DNA of 64,000 nt from Acidimicrobiia bacterium (GCA_036271555.1 DATBAK010000087.1:1-64000), one strand, 5' to 3'; positions 19,826-29,167 are shown, counted from the first letter of the stretch. A program made the numbers and translations. Notes: generated by a model from the sequence alone, not told the origin.

Positions 19826-21765
19826 CACCCAATTCTGGTCGCAGGGCCGGGGGGCGTCCATACGGCCGAGCGCTCGGCTCGCGGCGGCTTCGCCTGATCG
19901 AGCAGCCAACGGGCGATGAGCTGACCGCCGGGTCCGCTGTAGTGCAGGCCGTCGGGACGCAGGGTCACACCGTGCAGCTTCGTGCGGCACGTGCCGTCGG
20001 GGCAGACGTAGTGGAAGAGGTCGATGAGCGAGGCGCCCGTCGCGCGCGCCGCGCGCGCGAGCAGCCGGTTGTTGCAGTCGGTGCCGCGGTCGGTGCCGGC
20101 GAACTCGTTGGCGGCATACGCCGTCGTCGTCACCGCGACCCGCGAGCCGTCCTTGCCAAGGGTGCGGATCTCACTGATGACGTCGCGCTCGAACAGCGAG
20201 TCGTACGGCTCACTGCAGGGACGGATCCAGCGGCCGCCGTACGTCACGCGAGTCGCGGGACTGGCAAGGACGAGGAACGCCAGGTTCGGCCGGAACGCGT
20301 CGACGACGCTCGACTGCCAGCTCGCGTTGCAGACGCCGGCCGGGCGGGTGTGGTCGCCCCCGCCGGAGAGGTCGAACTGCTCGTACCCGACGCCGGACGG
20401 ATAGACGCACCCGCTGAGGCCTTCGTTGAAGACCGCGACCGGAGAGGTCGGCGTGACGTGTCCCATCTCGCGCCCCAGGAAGTCGGCGACCGAGTCACCG
20501 ACGACCATCACGCGTTGCGCGTCGACGGGCGCGGCGCGATGCGCGACCGTCGCGAAGTACGTCCACTGTTGCGGCGTCCAGACGACGATCTTCGGCGTGG
20601 CCTCGGCCCCGCTCGTCGTGGTGACGACGGCCGCGACGAGCGCGACGGCGACGACGGGCACGAGCGCGCGGAGCTGGCGCGCGCTGAATGCGCCGTGGCG
20701 GATCGGCTGCTCGACGAGCCAGTACGACGCGATGGCGATCGCGAGCGTCACGGCCGTCTGCAGGAGGAACAGCGGCCAACCACCGACGTGGGCACGTCGC
20801 GAGCTCAGGATCACGTCGACGGGCCAGTGGTAGAGGTAGACGCCGTAGCTGATCAGCCCGAGCGCGCAGAGCGGACCGAACGACAGCACGCGCGCGAGCG
20901 GACCGCGTTCGGGATGCACCGCCGCTGCGATCACCACGGTCGCCGCGAGACCGCAGGCAAGAAAGCCGCCTCGGTAGAGGTTCGACGACTCGCCGTGCAG
21001 CGTCGCCCACGCGATCGCGAGGAAGATCGCGGCCGCGACGCCGGCGACCTCGAGCGCGATGCGCGCGCGGCGGGTCGCGACCGGGCCGTAGACGCTGAGC
21101 GTGGCCGCGAGCGCGACACCCAGGAGGATCGCCGCCGCGCGCGTGTCGGTGCCGTAGTACACGCGGTTCGAGTTCGTGCGGTGGTACAGCGCGACCATCA
21201 GCACGCTCGAGATCGCGGCGAGCGCGAGCGCGGTCACCAGCACGGCCTTCGGCGCGTTGCGCCGGAACCGCAGGAGCAGGCCGACGAACACGAGCGGCCA
21301 CAGAATGTAGAACTGCTCCTCGATCGCCAGGCTCCACGTGTGGTCGAGCGGCGACGGCGCGTTGAAGAGCGCGAAGTAGCTCGTGTGCGCGAAGACGTCG
21401 TGCCAGTTCGCGACGTAGCCGAGCGTGGCGAGCGCGTCGCCCCGGATCTGCGCAAGCTCCGTTGGCTTCGCCCAGACCACGGCGTACACGGCGACGCCGA
21501 CGATCAACACCGCGAGCGCCGGCAGCAGCCGGCGGGCCCGGCGGGCCCAGAACGCGCGCATCCGGACGCGGCCGGTGTGCGCCGACTCGGCGAGCAGGAG
21601 CGACGTGATCAGGAAACCGGACAGCGTGAAGAAGAAGTCGACGCCGAGGTAACCGCCGACCAGGTGGCCGCCGTGGAACAGCACGACACCCGCGACCGCC
21701 AGCCCACGCGCGCCGTCCAACGCCGACACGCGCGCGATCCCCGCCGCCCCTTCGCCCGCCGCCAC
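19825..21765 (-). CDS. OafA/YrhL-type membrane acyltransferase with SGNH domain
   Basis: A predicted O-acyltransferase of the cell envelope, about 646 residues. The N-terminal half is an acyltransferase-3 membrane domain of about ten segments: ALDGARGLAVAGVVLFHGG, FFFTLSGFLITSLLL, WSLAIEEQFYILWP, GLISYGVYLYHWPV and WLVEQPIRH. The C-terminal half is an extracytoplasmic SGNH hydrolase domain with VMVVGDSVADF and RPDGLHYSGPGG. The fusion is typical of enzymes that acetylate wall polymers or glycans. The start is uncertain: GTG 21765 is used, and GTG 21729 is possible. Confidence 0.85.
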   Translation of the reverse strand: MAAGEGAAGIARVSALDGARGLAVAGVVLFHGGHLVGGYLGVDFFFTLSGFLITSLLLAESAHTGRVRMRAFWARRARRLLPALAVLIVGVAVYAVVWAKPTELAQIRGDALATLGYVANWHDVFAHTSYFALFNAPSPLDHTWSLAIEEQFYILWPLVFVGLLLRFRRNAPKAVLVTALALAAISSVLMVALYHRTNSNRVYYGTDTRAAAILLGVALAATLSVYGPVATRRARIALEVAGVAAAIFLAIAWATLHGESSNLYRGGFLACGLAATVVIAAAVHPERGPLARVLSFGPLCALGLISYGVYLYHWPVDVILSSRRAHVGGWPLFLLQTAVTLAIAIASYWLVEQPIRHGAFSARQLRALVPVVAVALVAAVVTTTSGAEATPKIVVWTPQQWTYFATVAHRAAPVDAQRVMVVGDSVADFLGREMGHVTPTSPVAVFNEGLSGCVYPSGVGYEQFDLSGGGDHTRPAGVCNASWQSSVVDAFRPNLAFLVLASPATRVTYGGRWIRPCSEPYDSLFERDVISEIRTLGKDGSRVAVTTTAYAANEFAGTDRGTDCNNRLLARAARATGASLIDLFHYVCPDGTCRTKLHGVTLRPDGLHYSGPGGQLIARWLLDQAKPPRAERSAVWTPPGPATRIG

Positions 21766-21826
21766 CGGATGGATGCTACCGGCGCCGAGATCGCGGCTCC
21801 CTCGGAGGAAAATAGGATTCGTCGGC

Positions 21827-21903
21827 CGGGGTGTAGCGCAGTTGGCTAGCGCACGTGCTTTGGGAGCACGAGGTCGCGGGTTCGAGTCCCGCCACCCCGA
21901 CCA
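21827..21903 (+). tRNA. tRNA-Pro (anticodon TGG)
   Basis: A complete cloverleaf: acceptor stem CGGGGTG with CACCCCG, D arm with AGTTGGCTAG, anticodon stem CGTGC/GCACG with loop TTTGGGA giving anticodon TGG, and T arm GCGGGTTCGAGTCCCGC. Discriminator A is at 21900, and CCA is encoded at 21901-21903. Confidence 0.96.
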
Positions 21904-21945
21904 TTGTCCGCGAACGCATCGTCGCCGATCTGCGTCGGAGAGCAT

Positions 21946-22542
21946 GTGAGACGCGCAGCAGCCTCCACCGTGATCGTCGGTCTCTCGATGCTGCTCGGCG
22001 CGTGCGGCGCCGGAACCGCACCCGTCGCGGCGGTTCACGCGGCGACGCGATCGACGGCGCCGAAAGTCCTCGCGGAAACGACATCGACGACCGCGACCGC
22101 GACCACGACGACGACCGCGCGGTGCGGTCGCGCCGCGCTCGACTGCCCGCGGTCGTATCCCGCGCCGCCGCCGGTTCCGTGTCCGCCGCACCCGACCACC
22201 CCGACGATGAACGGCAGCTTCTGCGGTCCGATCCCGCCCCCGGGGAACGGGCTCGGGCCGAACGGCGAATGCACCGGCGCGGAGACGGCGCCGCCCTGCG
22301 GAACGGGAGTCGTCGTCGGCCGGTACTACGCCTACACGCTCCCCGGAACCTGCGACGGAGTCATCGTGTTCGACGGGCGGCGGTGGGACTCGGAGCTTCC
22401 ACCCGATCGTCGGGTGCCCGACATGAACGTGTGGATGCGACTCGGCGGGGCGTCGGGGGCCGGCTTCATCAGCCCGAACGGCGCGGTCGGATTCCGTCCC
22501 GACTCCGGCGCGCCCCCTCCGAGTTGTGACGCCGCCGGCTGA
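21946..22542 (+). CDS. Small proline-rich lipoprotein
   Basis: A 198-residue predicted lipoprotein of unknown function. The signal ends LSMLLGACGAG; after it comes a Thr-rich linker (TSTTATATTTTTA), a Cys/Pro-rich middle (PPPVPCPPHPTTP) and a C-terminal domain with RYYAYTLPGTCDGVIVFDGRRW and WMRLGG. The GTG at 21946 follows a GGAG ribosome-binding site 8 bases upstream. It starts 43 bp after tRNA-Pro. Confidence 0.72.
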   Translation: MRRAAASTVIVGLSMLLGACGAGTAPVAAVHAATRSTAPKVLAETTSTTATATTTTTARCGRAALDCPRSYPAPPPVPCPPHPTTPTMNGSFCGPIPPPGNGLGPNGECTGAETAPPCGTGVVVGRYYAYTLPGTCDGVIVFDGRRWDSELPPDRRVPDMNVWMRLGGASGAGFISPNGAVGFRPDSGAPPPSCDAAG

Positions 22543-22554
22543 CGCGTCGAGTCG

Positions 22555-23424
22555 CTACGAATCGTCGGGCGGACGCATCACGACGTCGAGTGCGGGCCAC
22601 GGCGGACCCTCGCGGAGCGCGCCGAGAAGCGCGCGCCGCGCTCGTTCTCCGTCCGGGAACTGGTCGGTTCGGTCGCAACGCCAGGCGGCAACCATCGCGA
22701 GGACGAGAAGCCGACAGTCGGCGAGCAGTTCTCGGTCGGCGCCCGCATACCGATCGACGACGGCTTCGGGAACGTGCGCGAGGTCGAACTCGACCGGTCC
22801 GCGACAGCACGTCTCGAGATCGATGAAGCGCAGCCCGTTCTTCGTGTTCAGCACGTTGCCGGGGTGCGGTTCGCCGTGGAGCAGTTGCTCTCTCGCGCTG
22901 CGCTGACCGATCGCGCGTGTCGCGCTTCGCAACGCGCGGCCGAGGAGATCGCGGTCGGGGTCGATGAGCGAGGGCGTGAGGTCGCGTTGCGCGACAAGGT
23001 GTTGTGCTTCCGCGACTCGGTCGGTGAAATGCGGGGCTTCCACAGCGAGCGTGCGCATCCCGGCATGCAGACGCTCGAGCGAGCTCGCGTAGTCGCCCGG
23101 TGAGACGGTTCGCGATTCCACCGTTTCGTAGTAGGTCCAGAACGTGATCGCGAAGCCGTCGCGCTCATAGACCCGTGGCGGCACGCGGGGCTCGAGCCCC
23201 GCCACGGGGCATTCGGCCTCGGCGAGCCGTTGCGCGAGATCGATCTCGAACCGGGCGACCTCTTGCCCGATGTGCGCGACGCGCGCGAAGACGTCGCACG
23301 GTCGAAGACGGAGCGCGAGGTTGTTCGAGTTGTGCACGACATGCGCGTCGTCGACCGCCAGCTTCAGCTCTGCGGCGATCGACACCGCCGCACGCATCGC
23401 GCGGGTGATCGCTTCCGTCTGCAC
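22555..23424 (-). CDS. Aminoglycoside-phosphotransferase-fold kinase
   Basis: A 289-residue APH/choline-kinase-like protein. The Brenner motif is LLHGEPHPGN, with E replacing the usual D, a common variant in uncharacterised members. The metal-binding motif is FIDLETCCRGPVEFDLAH. The N-terminal lobe has VHNSNNLALRLRP and VARVAHI-like strands. The natural substrate is unknown; resistance should not be assumed. It converges on the lipoprotein gene (12 bp). Confidence 0.8.
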   Translation of the reverse strand: MQTEAITRAMRAAVSIAAELKLAVDDAHVVHNSNNLALRLRPCDVFARVAHIGQEVARFEIDLAQRLAEAECPVAGLEPRVPPRVYERDGFAITFWTYYETVESRTVSPGDYASSLERLHAGMRTLAVEAPHFTDRVAEAQHLVAQRDLTPSLIDPDRDLLGRALRSATRAIGQRSAREQLLHGEPHPGNVLNTKNGLRFIDLETCCRGPVEFDLAHVPEAVVDRYAGADRELLADCRLLVLAMVAAWRCDRTDQFPDGERARRALLGALREGPPWPALDVVMRPPDDS

Positions 23425-23478
23425 CGCTCCAGGTTGCCCGATTGGACGCGGAGACGGCCGCCGTCGCGTCTCGAAGCG

Positions 23479-23884
23479 TCACTCCCAGATGCGTTCCGGT
23501 TGACACTCGATGGTCAACGCGGCGTCGAGGTCGACCGGAGGTGTGTTCGCAAGCCGGAGGACCATGACGCCGCGTTGGTCCGGCGTCGGGATCACTCCGT
23601 CGTCGCTGCGCCCGGCGAGTGGCCCGCGCCACTCTTCCCATCCGAGGTGCGCGTAGAACGACGTTCGGTCGGTCTGTAGGCATCCGATCTCGTAGTCGCC
23701 GATCGTCTCGGCGAGGCGTTGCATGGTCGCGCCGCCGTAGCCCTGGTTCTGGTGCGACGGCAGGGTCGAGACCGCGTCGACGTCGAGACGACCGCGTGGC
23801 TCACGAGTGCGTCGCCGCGGCGAGCTCCTCGCTCGTGGAGATCCGGACCGAAGACCGGCGCGCGCCATCGTCGCCACGGCTCAC
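23479..23884 (-). pseudogene. Decayed AAC(2')-like GNAT acetyltransferase
   Basis: One frame encodes a convincing C-terminal GNAT half: VDAVSTLPSHQNQGYGGATM (acetyl-CoA loop), then FYAHLGWEEWRGPL, IPTPDQRGVMVL and a terminal PERIWE, like aminoglycoside 2'-N-acetyltransferases. The N-terminal half is broken. A GTG at 23884 opens RISTSEELAAATHS before a stop, and a short piece reading GDALVSHAVV lies in the third frame. The pieces fit an intact gene that lost internal segments. The expressed part alone (from 23877, 132 residues) would lack much of the fold. Confidence 0.65.
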
Positions 23885-23951
23885 GCGCACAGATTGCCGG
23901 ATCGAGCGCCCACGCGGTAGCGCCCGCCGTTGATCGGCGACCGGTCGGGGA

Positions 23952-24653
23952 ATGGCGGCGTCGATCGACGGGTTGCGGCGCCCGATGATCGAGGTCGTCG
24001 CAGTGAACGTCGGGACGCCCGAGGTCCTGTTCAGTGGGCCGGACGGCGAGCGGGTCTACAGCTCGATCGCGAAACGAGCGGTGCCGTTCGGGACCGCATT
24101 GTGGCTTTCGTCCGGGAACCTCGCGGGCGACGCGCAGGCCGACCTGGCGGTACACGGTGGTCCCGACAAGGCGGTGTACGCCTATCCGAGCGAGCATCTC
24201 GCGGGGTGGACGGAGGAGCTGGGCGGCCCGCTCGGTGCCGCGGCATTCGGCGAGAACCTCTCGACGCTCGGGGTCGTCGAAGTCGACGTGCGCATCGGCG
24301 ACGTGTGGAAGTGGGGCGACGCGTTCCTCCAAGTCAGTCAGCCCCGCTGGCCGTGCTTCAAGCTCGCGCTCCATCGCCGACGCCGCGACGTACAACAACG
24401 GATGCGGACGTCGGGCCGCACCGGCTGGTATCTGCGCGTGGTGCAGCCCGGCGAGGTCGTCGCGGGATCGGCGATCGAGATCTCACATCGCGATCCCGCC
24501 GGTCTCACCGTGGAGGACGCACACCTTGCGATGGGCGACCGCCACCTCGACCACCGCGCACGGACCGAGGCGCTCGCCGAGCACGACGCACTCGCGGAGC
24601 AGTGGCGCGAACCGCTCCAAGCGCGACTCGACGAATCGACAGCACGCTCCTGA
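23952..24653 (+). CDS. MOSC-domain protein (YiiM-like)
   Basis: A 233-residue MOSC protein. The conserved cysteine lies in QPRWPC (C135); other family marks are DLAVHGGPDKAVYAYP, FGENLSTLG and IGDVW. MOSC proteins bind molybdenum cofactor; the E. coli relative YiiM reduces N-hydroxylated base analogues. The first ATG at 23952 is used; ATG 23985 (MIEVVAVNVG) is closer to the usual family start. It is convergent with the DUF2867-like gene. Confidence 0.85.
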   Translation: MAASIDGLRRPMIEVVAVNVGTPEVLFSGPDGERVYSSIAKRAVPFGTALWLSSGNLAGDAQADLAVHGGPDKAVYAYPSEHLAGWTEELGGPLGAAAFGENLSTLGVVEVDVRIGDVWKWGDAFLQVSQPRWPCFKLALHRRRRDVQQRMRTSGRTGWYLRVVQPGEVVAGSAIEISHRDPAGLTVEDAHLAMGDRHLDHRARTEALAEHDALAEQWREPLQARLDESTARS

Positions 24654-24684
24654 ACGAAAGCCACTCGCAACCGCAGATCGGTAG

Positions 24685-25149
24685 CTACGCGCTCCGGGCT
24701 GCGTGGCCGAACAGGCTCGGGAGAATGCGTCGGTGCAGGAGTCCGGCGACGCTCCAGATCGCTCGGGCGCCGGGTCGGGTGAACTCGAGGTTGCTTCCGG
24801 CTGTCGCCGACGACTCACCGGCGGTGAACGTGAGCCGACAGCGACCGAGCATTCCGGAGTCGACGGCGAGGACGACAACATCGGCGTCGCTTCGCACGAC
24901 GCGCCAACCTGCAACATGATCCGCCGACCTGCCGCGCGCCAGGTGAAGCCCGAGGACATAGCGCCAGCCGAACGTGACGAACCACCGCAGTGCAGCCGGA
25001 CCTTGCTCGAGCGTCTGCCGCGCCCAGGCTTCCGGCGGTCGCGCGCTCACGCGCTCGACAATGAAGCCGTCTGCGTAGTCGGACCGGAAGTCCTCGCCGG
25101 CCACGACCACTGGCACCTGAGGCGCGGTCGCGCGTGCCCTGATCGCCAC
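24685..25149 (-). CDS. DUF2867-like protein
   Basis: The protein has about 154 residues, with YADGFIVE, PEAWARQTLEQGPAALRWFV, GWRYVLGLHL, DHVAGWRVV, VVVLAVDSGMLG and HRRILPSLFGHA. This pattern resembles small actinobacterial DUF2867-type proteins; the biochemical role is unknown. The GTG at 25149 is an estimate. The frame stays open to 25599, but the upstream part is arginine-rich and does not look like protein. Confidence 0.6.
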   Translation of the reverse strand: MAIRARATAPQVPVVVAGEDFRSDYADGFIVERVSARPPEAWARQTLEQGPAALRWFVTFGWRYVLGLHLARGRSADHVAGWRVVRSDADVVVLAVDSGMLGRCRLTFTAGESSATAGSNLEFTRPGARAIWSVAGLLHRRILPSLFGHAARSA

Positions 25150-25781
25150 GACACCAGCCTCGCACCGCCAATGCCGTCGGCTCGAAAGCACACCAACGGC
25201 GCCGGGCGTCGCGCGTTTCTCTTCGGGGCGCGGCGCTCCCTGATCGCGCAGCATCCGTCGGAAGCCCGCGAGCGCTGCGGTCGGCGCACGGAACGGCAGG
25301 TAGGTGTGCTCTCGTCTGCCGCGGATCAGCGCACGGAGACGACGAAAAGCACGACGAACAGCGTCGCCACTCCCACGAGCGACACCCGGAAGATCAGCCG
25401 GCCGCGACGCGTGATCGGCGCGTCCCGCGTGCCATCCGACGATGGGAAGAGCCGTGCCGTCCAGTGCAACCGCCCCATCGAACGAACCGTAGCGCGCGAC
25501 CTCTCGACCGAACCTGCAATCGCAGTACCCCTTTTTCGTGCGCCGCTTCGAGGTGAACCCACCGTCCCTGCGGCGCGGGAACGCGGAGCACCGCGCCATC
25601 GGGGATCTCGATCAGACGATCGGGACGCGATGCGAAGTGCTGCACCACGCATGCCCGCTTGCCCTCTTCAACTCGCGATCGACGCGACCAGACGCCTCGC
25701 ATCGGCGTATGACGGCAGAGACGCGATCGTCCATCGGTAGAGACGACCAGACGACGAACTCGCGCCCGAAGCCATCGGCAG
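25150..25781. other. Gene-poor stretch
   Basis: About 630 bp with no gene I can support firmly. Codon bias is weak and the frames are short. Apart from the possible 50-residue membrane ORF listed separately, I see no repeats, RNA genes or clear promoters. Together with the decayed acetyltransferase nearby, this suggests eroding accessory DNA. Confidence 0.5.
25326..25478 (-). CDS. Possible small single-pass membrane protein
   Basis: A 50-residue frame from ATG 25478 ends in one hydrophobic segment, FRVSLVGVATLFVVLFVV, with a basic stretch (ITRRGR) before it. No good ribosome-binding site is visible, so it may not be translated. Confidence 0.3.
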   Translation of the reverse strand: MGRLHWTARLFPSSDGTRDAPITRRGRLIFRVSLVGVATLFVVLFVVSVR

Positions 25782-26048
25782 TTATGCACTGTCGGCAGCG
25801 GTCGGATCCACCCCGGCTAGATGCACGAGGCCTCGTTCACCGTGCGAGTCAACCAACGCGAACCGCGTGAACGTCTCGTCGTCGGTTGCATTTTGCTCGG
25901 CCCAGGCGAGCACGTCCGCGACATCCGCGCGGCAGATCCGGCGCGGCGCGGTGGCGCCGTGATCCGGCGATCCGGGTCGCTCGGTGTGGCCGCTTGCCGC
26001 GGATAGGGGATGGCAGCACGCGGCGTCAGGTTGAGGGCGAGCGTTCAA
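25782..26048 (-). CDS. Small hypothetical protein
   Basis: An 88-residue frame. The first 35 residues look random; residues about 38-88 (CRADVADVLAWAEQNATD, then FALVDSHGERGLVHLAGVDP) look like a real small alpha/beta protein, perhaps the remaining part of a longer gene. The listed TTG start is doubtful. No family recognised. Confidence 0.4.
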   Translation of the reverse strand: MNARPQPDAACCHPLSAASGHTERPGSPDHGATAPRRICRADVADVLAWAEQNATDDETFTRFALVDSHGERGLVHLAGVDPTAADSA

Positions 26049-26199
26049 TCGGGGACGCGTGCAGACCGGCTCGCGCCTTTTACCGGCTGTAGGTATCCCA
26101 TCGATCTGAACCGCGGCCGCCCATTACGGTCCTGGCCGTGACGACGTCGATGGGCGACGCCCGCGGGCACGTCGTCTCCGGCGGCTCGTTGTCCGAGCG

Positions 26200-27177
26200 A
26201 TGAAAGAGCCCGAGACGGAGACACACTGGCTCGACGAGCACCGCGACCCGACCGAGGCTGCCGTCGTCCGGTCCTTGGCCGCACAAGTCGTCGCGCAGCA
26301 CGGCGGCGATCTGAACCGGATGCGTCGGGCTCTCGGGATGTCGAACGCGACCTGGGTCGGGGGCGGCCTGGCCATACGGATTGCGAACACGCCACTCGTC
26401 GACGCCATGGCCGCCGAGGTCGCACTCGTGCGAGCTCTCCCGCCCGAAGTCGGACACCCGAGGATCCTCGGGGCGGGCACGACCGGGGGTCACGACTGGA
26501 TCGTCACCGAGGAGGTCCACGGCCAGAACCTGCACGAGGAGTGGTCCACGCTGACACTCGAGGAGCGGCGACGAGCCATCCGCCAGCTGTGGGCACGCGT
26601 ACGGGTCGTGCACGACGCGACCCCCTCGCTCCGTCTGCTCGTCGGATCGGAATCGGGCTTCATACCAACGCCGGATGACGCCACGGCCGCGGCCGTTCGC
26701 GTCAGTGCTGCGTTGGGTCTGACCGACGTGCAGCGGTCGCGGCTCCACGAGATCATCGGCGCCTACTACCGAGCCGCGCCGGTCGTCGAGCAGGTCGTCA
26801 ACCACGGCGACCTCGCGCTGATGAACGCCCTGTGGGACGGCGAGGTCGTCGCGCTCCTCGACTTCGAGTTCGCCGTGCTCGGCCCGGTCGAGATCGACCT
26901 GTGTCGGCTGGTGTGCGAGGCCCTCGTGTCCGAGGACGGACACAGCACCGACCCGGATGCCGTCGGTGTCGCGTTCGCGATCGCAGCTCGCGACGGGGAT
27001 CCAGTGCACGGTCGCGCGCTGCTCCACGGCGCGGCGGTGCTCGACCAGCTCCGCGACCTCGAAATCTGGCTCGCCCGCGCCCGGACCGAAGACCGGTTCG
27101 AAGACTGGCGCCCGGACCGGCTGCTCACCGGCCTCCTCGACGCGGACGGCGGCTACCTCGCACCCGCGCTCACCTGA
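26200..27177 (+). CDS. Aminoglycoside-phosphotransferase-family protein
   Basis: A 325-residue APH-fold kinase. It has the Brenner-type motif NHGDLALMNALW, the metal motif LLDFEFAVLGPVEIDLCRL, and an N-terminal lobe with GMSNATWVGGGLAIRIA. This is the second APH-fold gene within 4 kb; the two are not close copies. The substrate is unknown. The ATG at 26200 follows an open upstream region without a strong ribosome-binding site. Confidence 0.82.
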   Translation: MKEPETETHWLDEHRDPTEAAVVRSLAAQVVAQHGGDLNRMRRALGMSNATWVGGGLAIRIANTPLVDAMAAEVALVRALPPEVGHPRILGAGTTGGHDWIVTEEVHGQNLHEEWSTLTLEERRRAIRQLWARVRVVHDATPSLRLLVGSESGFIPTPDDATAAAVRVSAALGLTDVQRSRLHEIIGAYYRAAPVVEQVVNHGDLALMNALWDGEVVALLDFEFAVLGPVEIDLCRLVCEALVSEDGHSTDPDAVGVAFAIAARDGDPVHGRALLHGAAVLDQLRDLEIWLARARTEDRFEDWRPDRLLTGLLDADGGYLAPALT

Positions 27178-27388
27178 GTTGCGGAGGCGGCGCCCCCTCT
27201 GGCTCAGAGTCGCACCGCTTCGAGCCCCGAGCCCAGGGGTTGTCTCGATCGTCGAGCCTGAGCGCGGTGGCGGCGAGGCGACGCGAAGCAGAGGTCGCCC
27301 GTCTGAGCGTGTCTGGAACCGCAGCAAGCGAGTGCGAGAAGGTGCGCTTCCATGGAACCAACCGGTGGGGCGCGTCGTCCGAGTGCAC

Positions 27389-27841
27389 ATGCGTCGAATC
27401 TCGTTGGTCGTCGTCGTCGCCGCGCTCGTCGGCGCGGGCGGTTGGTACGTCGGTCACGCGGTCTCGCGATGCCCTGGTTGTCACACGCTCGATGCGCACC
27501 AGGCGACGTGGCGGTCGCAACACCTCGTCGACTACTCGTACGTCTACGAGGAAGGCGGCATGGCCTGTTGCGATCGCGTGCGTGTGACCGTGCACGCGGG
27601 GCGCGTCACGCACACCGAGGTGCTGCACGAGCTCTATCCGCGCGCGAAAAAGCCGACGGTCGACGACGTGTTCTCGGCGGCGCGGCACGAGATGCACGTG
27701 GCCGACGGCGTGACCGTGCAGTACGACAACCGGTACGGCTTCCCGATGTCGGTGAACGTCGATCCGAACGATCACGCGATGGACGACGAATGGGGCTTCC
27801 GGATCGAGCAGTTCCGTCGGCTGACGCCGGCGAACGCCTGA
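27389..27841 (+). CDS. Exported or membrane-anchored DUF6174-like protein
   Basis: A 150-residue protein. Residues 1-25 (RRISLVVVVAALVGAGGWYVG) form a signal or anchor. The rest resembles DUF6174: DYSYVYEEGGMACCDRVRVTV, GRVTHTEV, TVDDVFSAARHEM, YGFPMSVNVDPNDHAMDDEWG. There are four cysteines in two CxxC/CC pairs. The ATG at 27389 is preferred; GTG 27383 is also in frame. Function unknown. Confidence 0.75.
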   Translation: MRRISLVVVVAALVGAGGWYVGHAVSRCPGCHTLDAHQATWRSQHLVDYSYVYEEGGMACCDRVRVTVHAGRVTHTEVLHELYPRAKKPTVDDVFSAARHEMHVADGVTVQYDNRYGFPMSVNVDPNDHAMDDEWGFRIEQFRRLTPANA

Positions 27842-27906
27842 GCCGGCGCGCCGAGAGTCGGCACACCGGCCTCGCACCTCTTCCTGGTATGCCGTTCCCT
27901 CGCCAC

Positions 27907-27923
27907 ACGCGCGAATCGCGCGT
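27907..27923. terminator. Hairpin between convergent genes
   Basis: ACGCGC-GAATC-GCGCGT forms a 6-bp stem. CCTGGTA upstream and TACCAGG just downstream could extend it as a distal stem. It is placed between the DUF6174-like gene and the convergent oxidoreductase; modest support only. Confidence 0.4.
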
Positions 27924-28001
27924 ACCAGGCCGCGGGCACGTACCAGTCGGCCGAACGGCGACCGGTCGCACGACGCGCGCGAGCTCGGATCGCGCGTCGG
28001 C

Positions 28002-29093
28002 TCAGCGCAGCGACGCGGGATCGACTCCCGTGCCGCCGGCTTCGCTGCTCGCGTACGCCGCGAGCGCGAAGCGCAACACGTCGACCGCCTCCGCACCACC
28101 CCACAGCAACGGACCCTCGCCGGTGTGCAACCACCGGAGCCAGTGACGACCTGAATCGCGGAAGCTGCTCGCCCAGTCGTCGTCGAGCGCGTGGTACGAG
28201 CGCATCTCACCGTCGGCATAGACGTCGAGGCTCGGCTGCTGGATGCCGCGGCCGGTGCAACGGTTGACGCGCGCGTATCCCTGCCGACCCGTCACCTCCC
28301 AACGCTCGTCGTTCGTGTAGTAGTCGGAGCGCAGGTACATGTCGGTTGCGATCGTGATGTCCCACACGCCGCGCACGCCGTTCGCGTGCTCCCACAGGAT
28401 CGTCGTCGGCGCGTCGATCGCGAATCCGGGCACCACTTCCGTCGCGCCGATCCACGCGCGCACCTCGCGCAGCGGACCGAAGAGCCACAGCGCGGTCGCA
28501 AGCTTGTGCCAGCCGTCGTCGAACACGAGGACCCCGCGCCCGTCACGCATCTGGCGGACCTGCCACTCGTAGCTGCTCATCGGCACGTCCCAGCCGCCGC
28601 GGCCGCTGCCGACCATCTTCATGTGGTAGCCGCTCACGGTGCCGAGCTCGCCCGACTCGACCGTTGCCTTCAGCTTCCGCAGCGGCTCGTAGAAGAGGTA
28701 GTTCTCCATCACGCGCAGCACGCGGTCGTTGGAGGCGGCCGCGTCGAGCATGCGCTGCGCGCTCGCGAGGTCGTTGCACATCGGCTTCTGCAGGTTGACG
28801 TGCCAGCCCGCGTCGAGCAGCTCGATCACGCCGTCGACGTGCAGCGGGATCGGGAGCAGGCATTCGACCGCGTCGACCTCGAGACCACTTGCGATCAGCT
28901 CGGCGACCGATGCGAACGTGCGCGCCGCGGTCCAGTCGGCCTGCCGCTGCGAGCGCCGCTCCTCGCTCGGGTCGACGAGCGCGACCACCTCGACGTCCGG
29001 GTTGTCGAGGTAGGCGCGCACGTTCAGGTCGTAGATGCGACCGAGCCCGATGAACGCAGCGCGCACCGGACGGTCGTAGGGCGTGAAGCTCAT
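28002..29093 (-). CDS. Gfo/Idh/MocA-family oxidoreductase
   Basis: A 363-residue NAD(P)-dependent dehydrogenase, typically acting on sugars or inositols. The Rossmann motif is AAFIGLGRIYDLNVRAYL near residue 12; the conserved HVNLQKPMCND corresponds to the family's EKP motif with Q for E. The C-terminal domain has DDGWHKLATALWLFGP. The ATG at 29093 is used. No sugar-pathway neighbours are present, so the substrate is open. Confidence 0.87.
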   Translation of the reverse strand: MSFTPYDRPVRAAFIGLGRIYDLNVRAYLDNPDVEVVALVDPSEERRSQRQADWTAARTFASVAELIASGLEVDAVECLLPIPLHVDGVIELLDAGWHVNLQKPMCNDLASAQRMLDAAASNDRVLRVMENYLFYEPLRKLKATVESGELGTVSGYHMKMVGSGRGGWDVPMSSYEWQVRQMRDGRGVLVFDDGWHKLATALWLFGPLREVRAWIGATEVVPGFAIDAPTTILWEHANGVRGVWDITIATDMYLRSDYYTNDERWEVTGRQGYARVNRCTGRGIQQPSLDVYADGEMRSYHALDDDWASSFRDSGRHWLRWLHTGEGPLLWGGAEAVDVLRFALAAYASSEAGGTGVDPASLR

Positions 29094-29167
29094 GTGCGGA
29101 AATATGCCGCGCCCGGCGCCCGCCTGACCAAACGCGTGATCAGGTCACCGTGAACTGCGCCGCGCGC

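Noticed and set aside
25394-25789. A 131-codon minus-strand frame with a protein-like middle part
   Set aside because: Most of it is arginine-rich, no family is recognised, and no start is supported; kept only as part of the gene-poor stretch.
22555-27177. An aminoglycoside resistance island
   Set aside because: Two APH-fold genes and a broken AAC-like gene are suggestive, but APH-fold proteins have many other substrates and there is no integrase, IS or antibiotic cluster.
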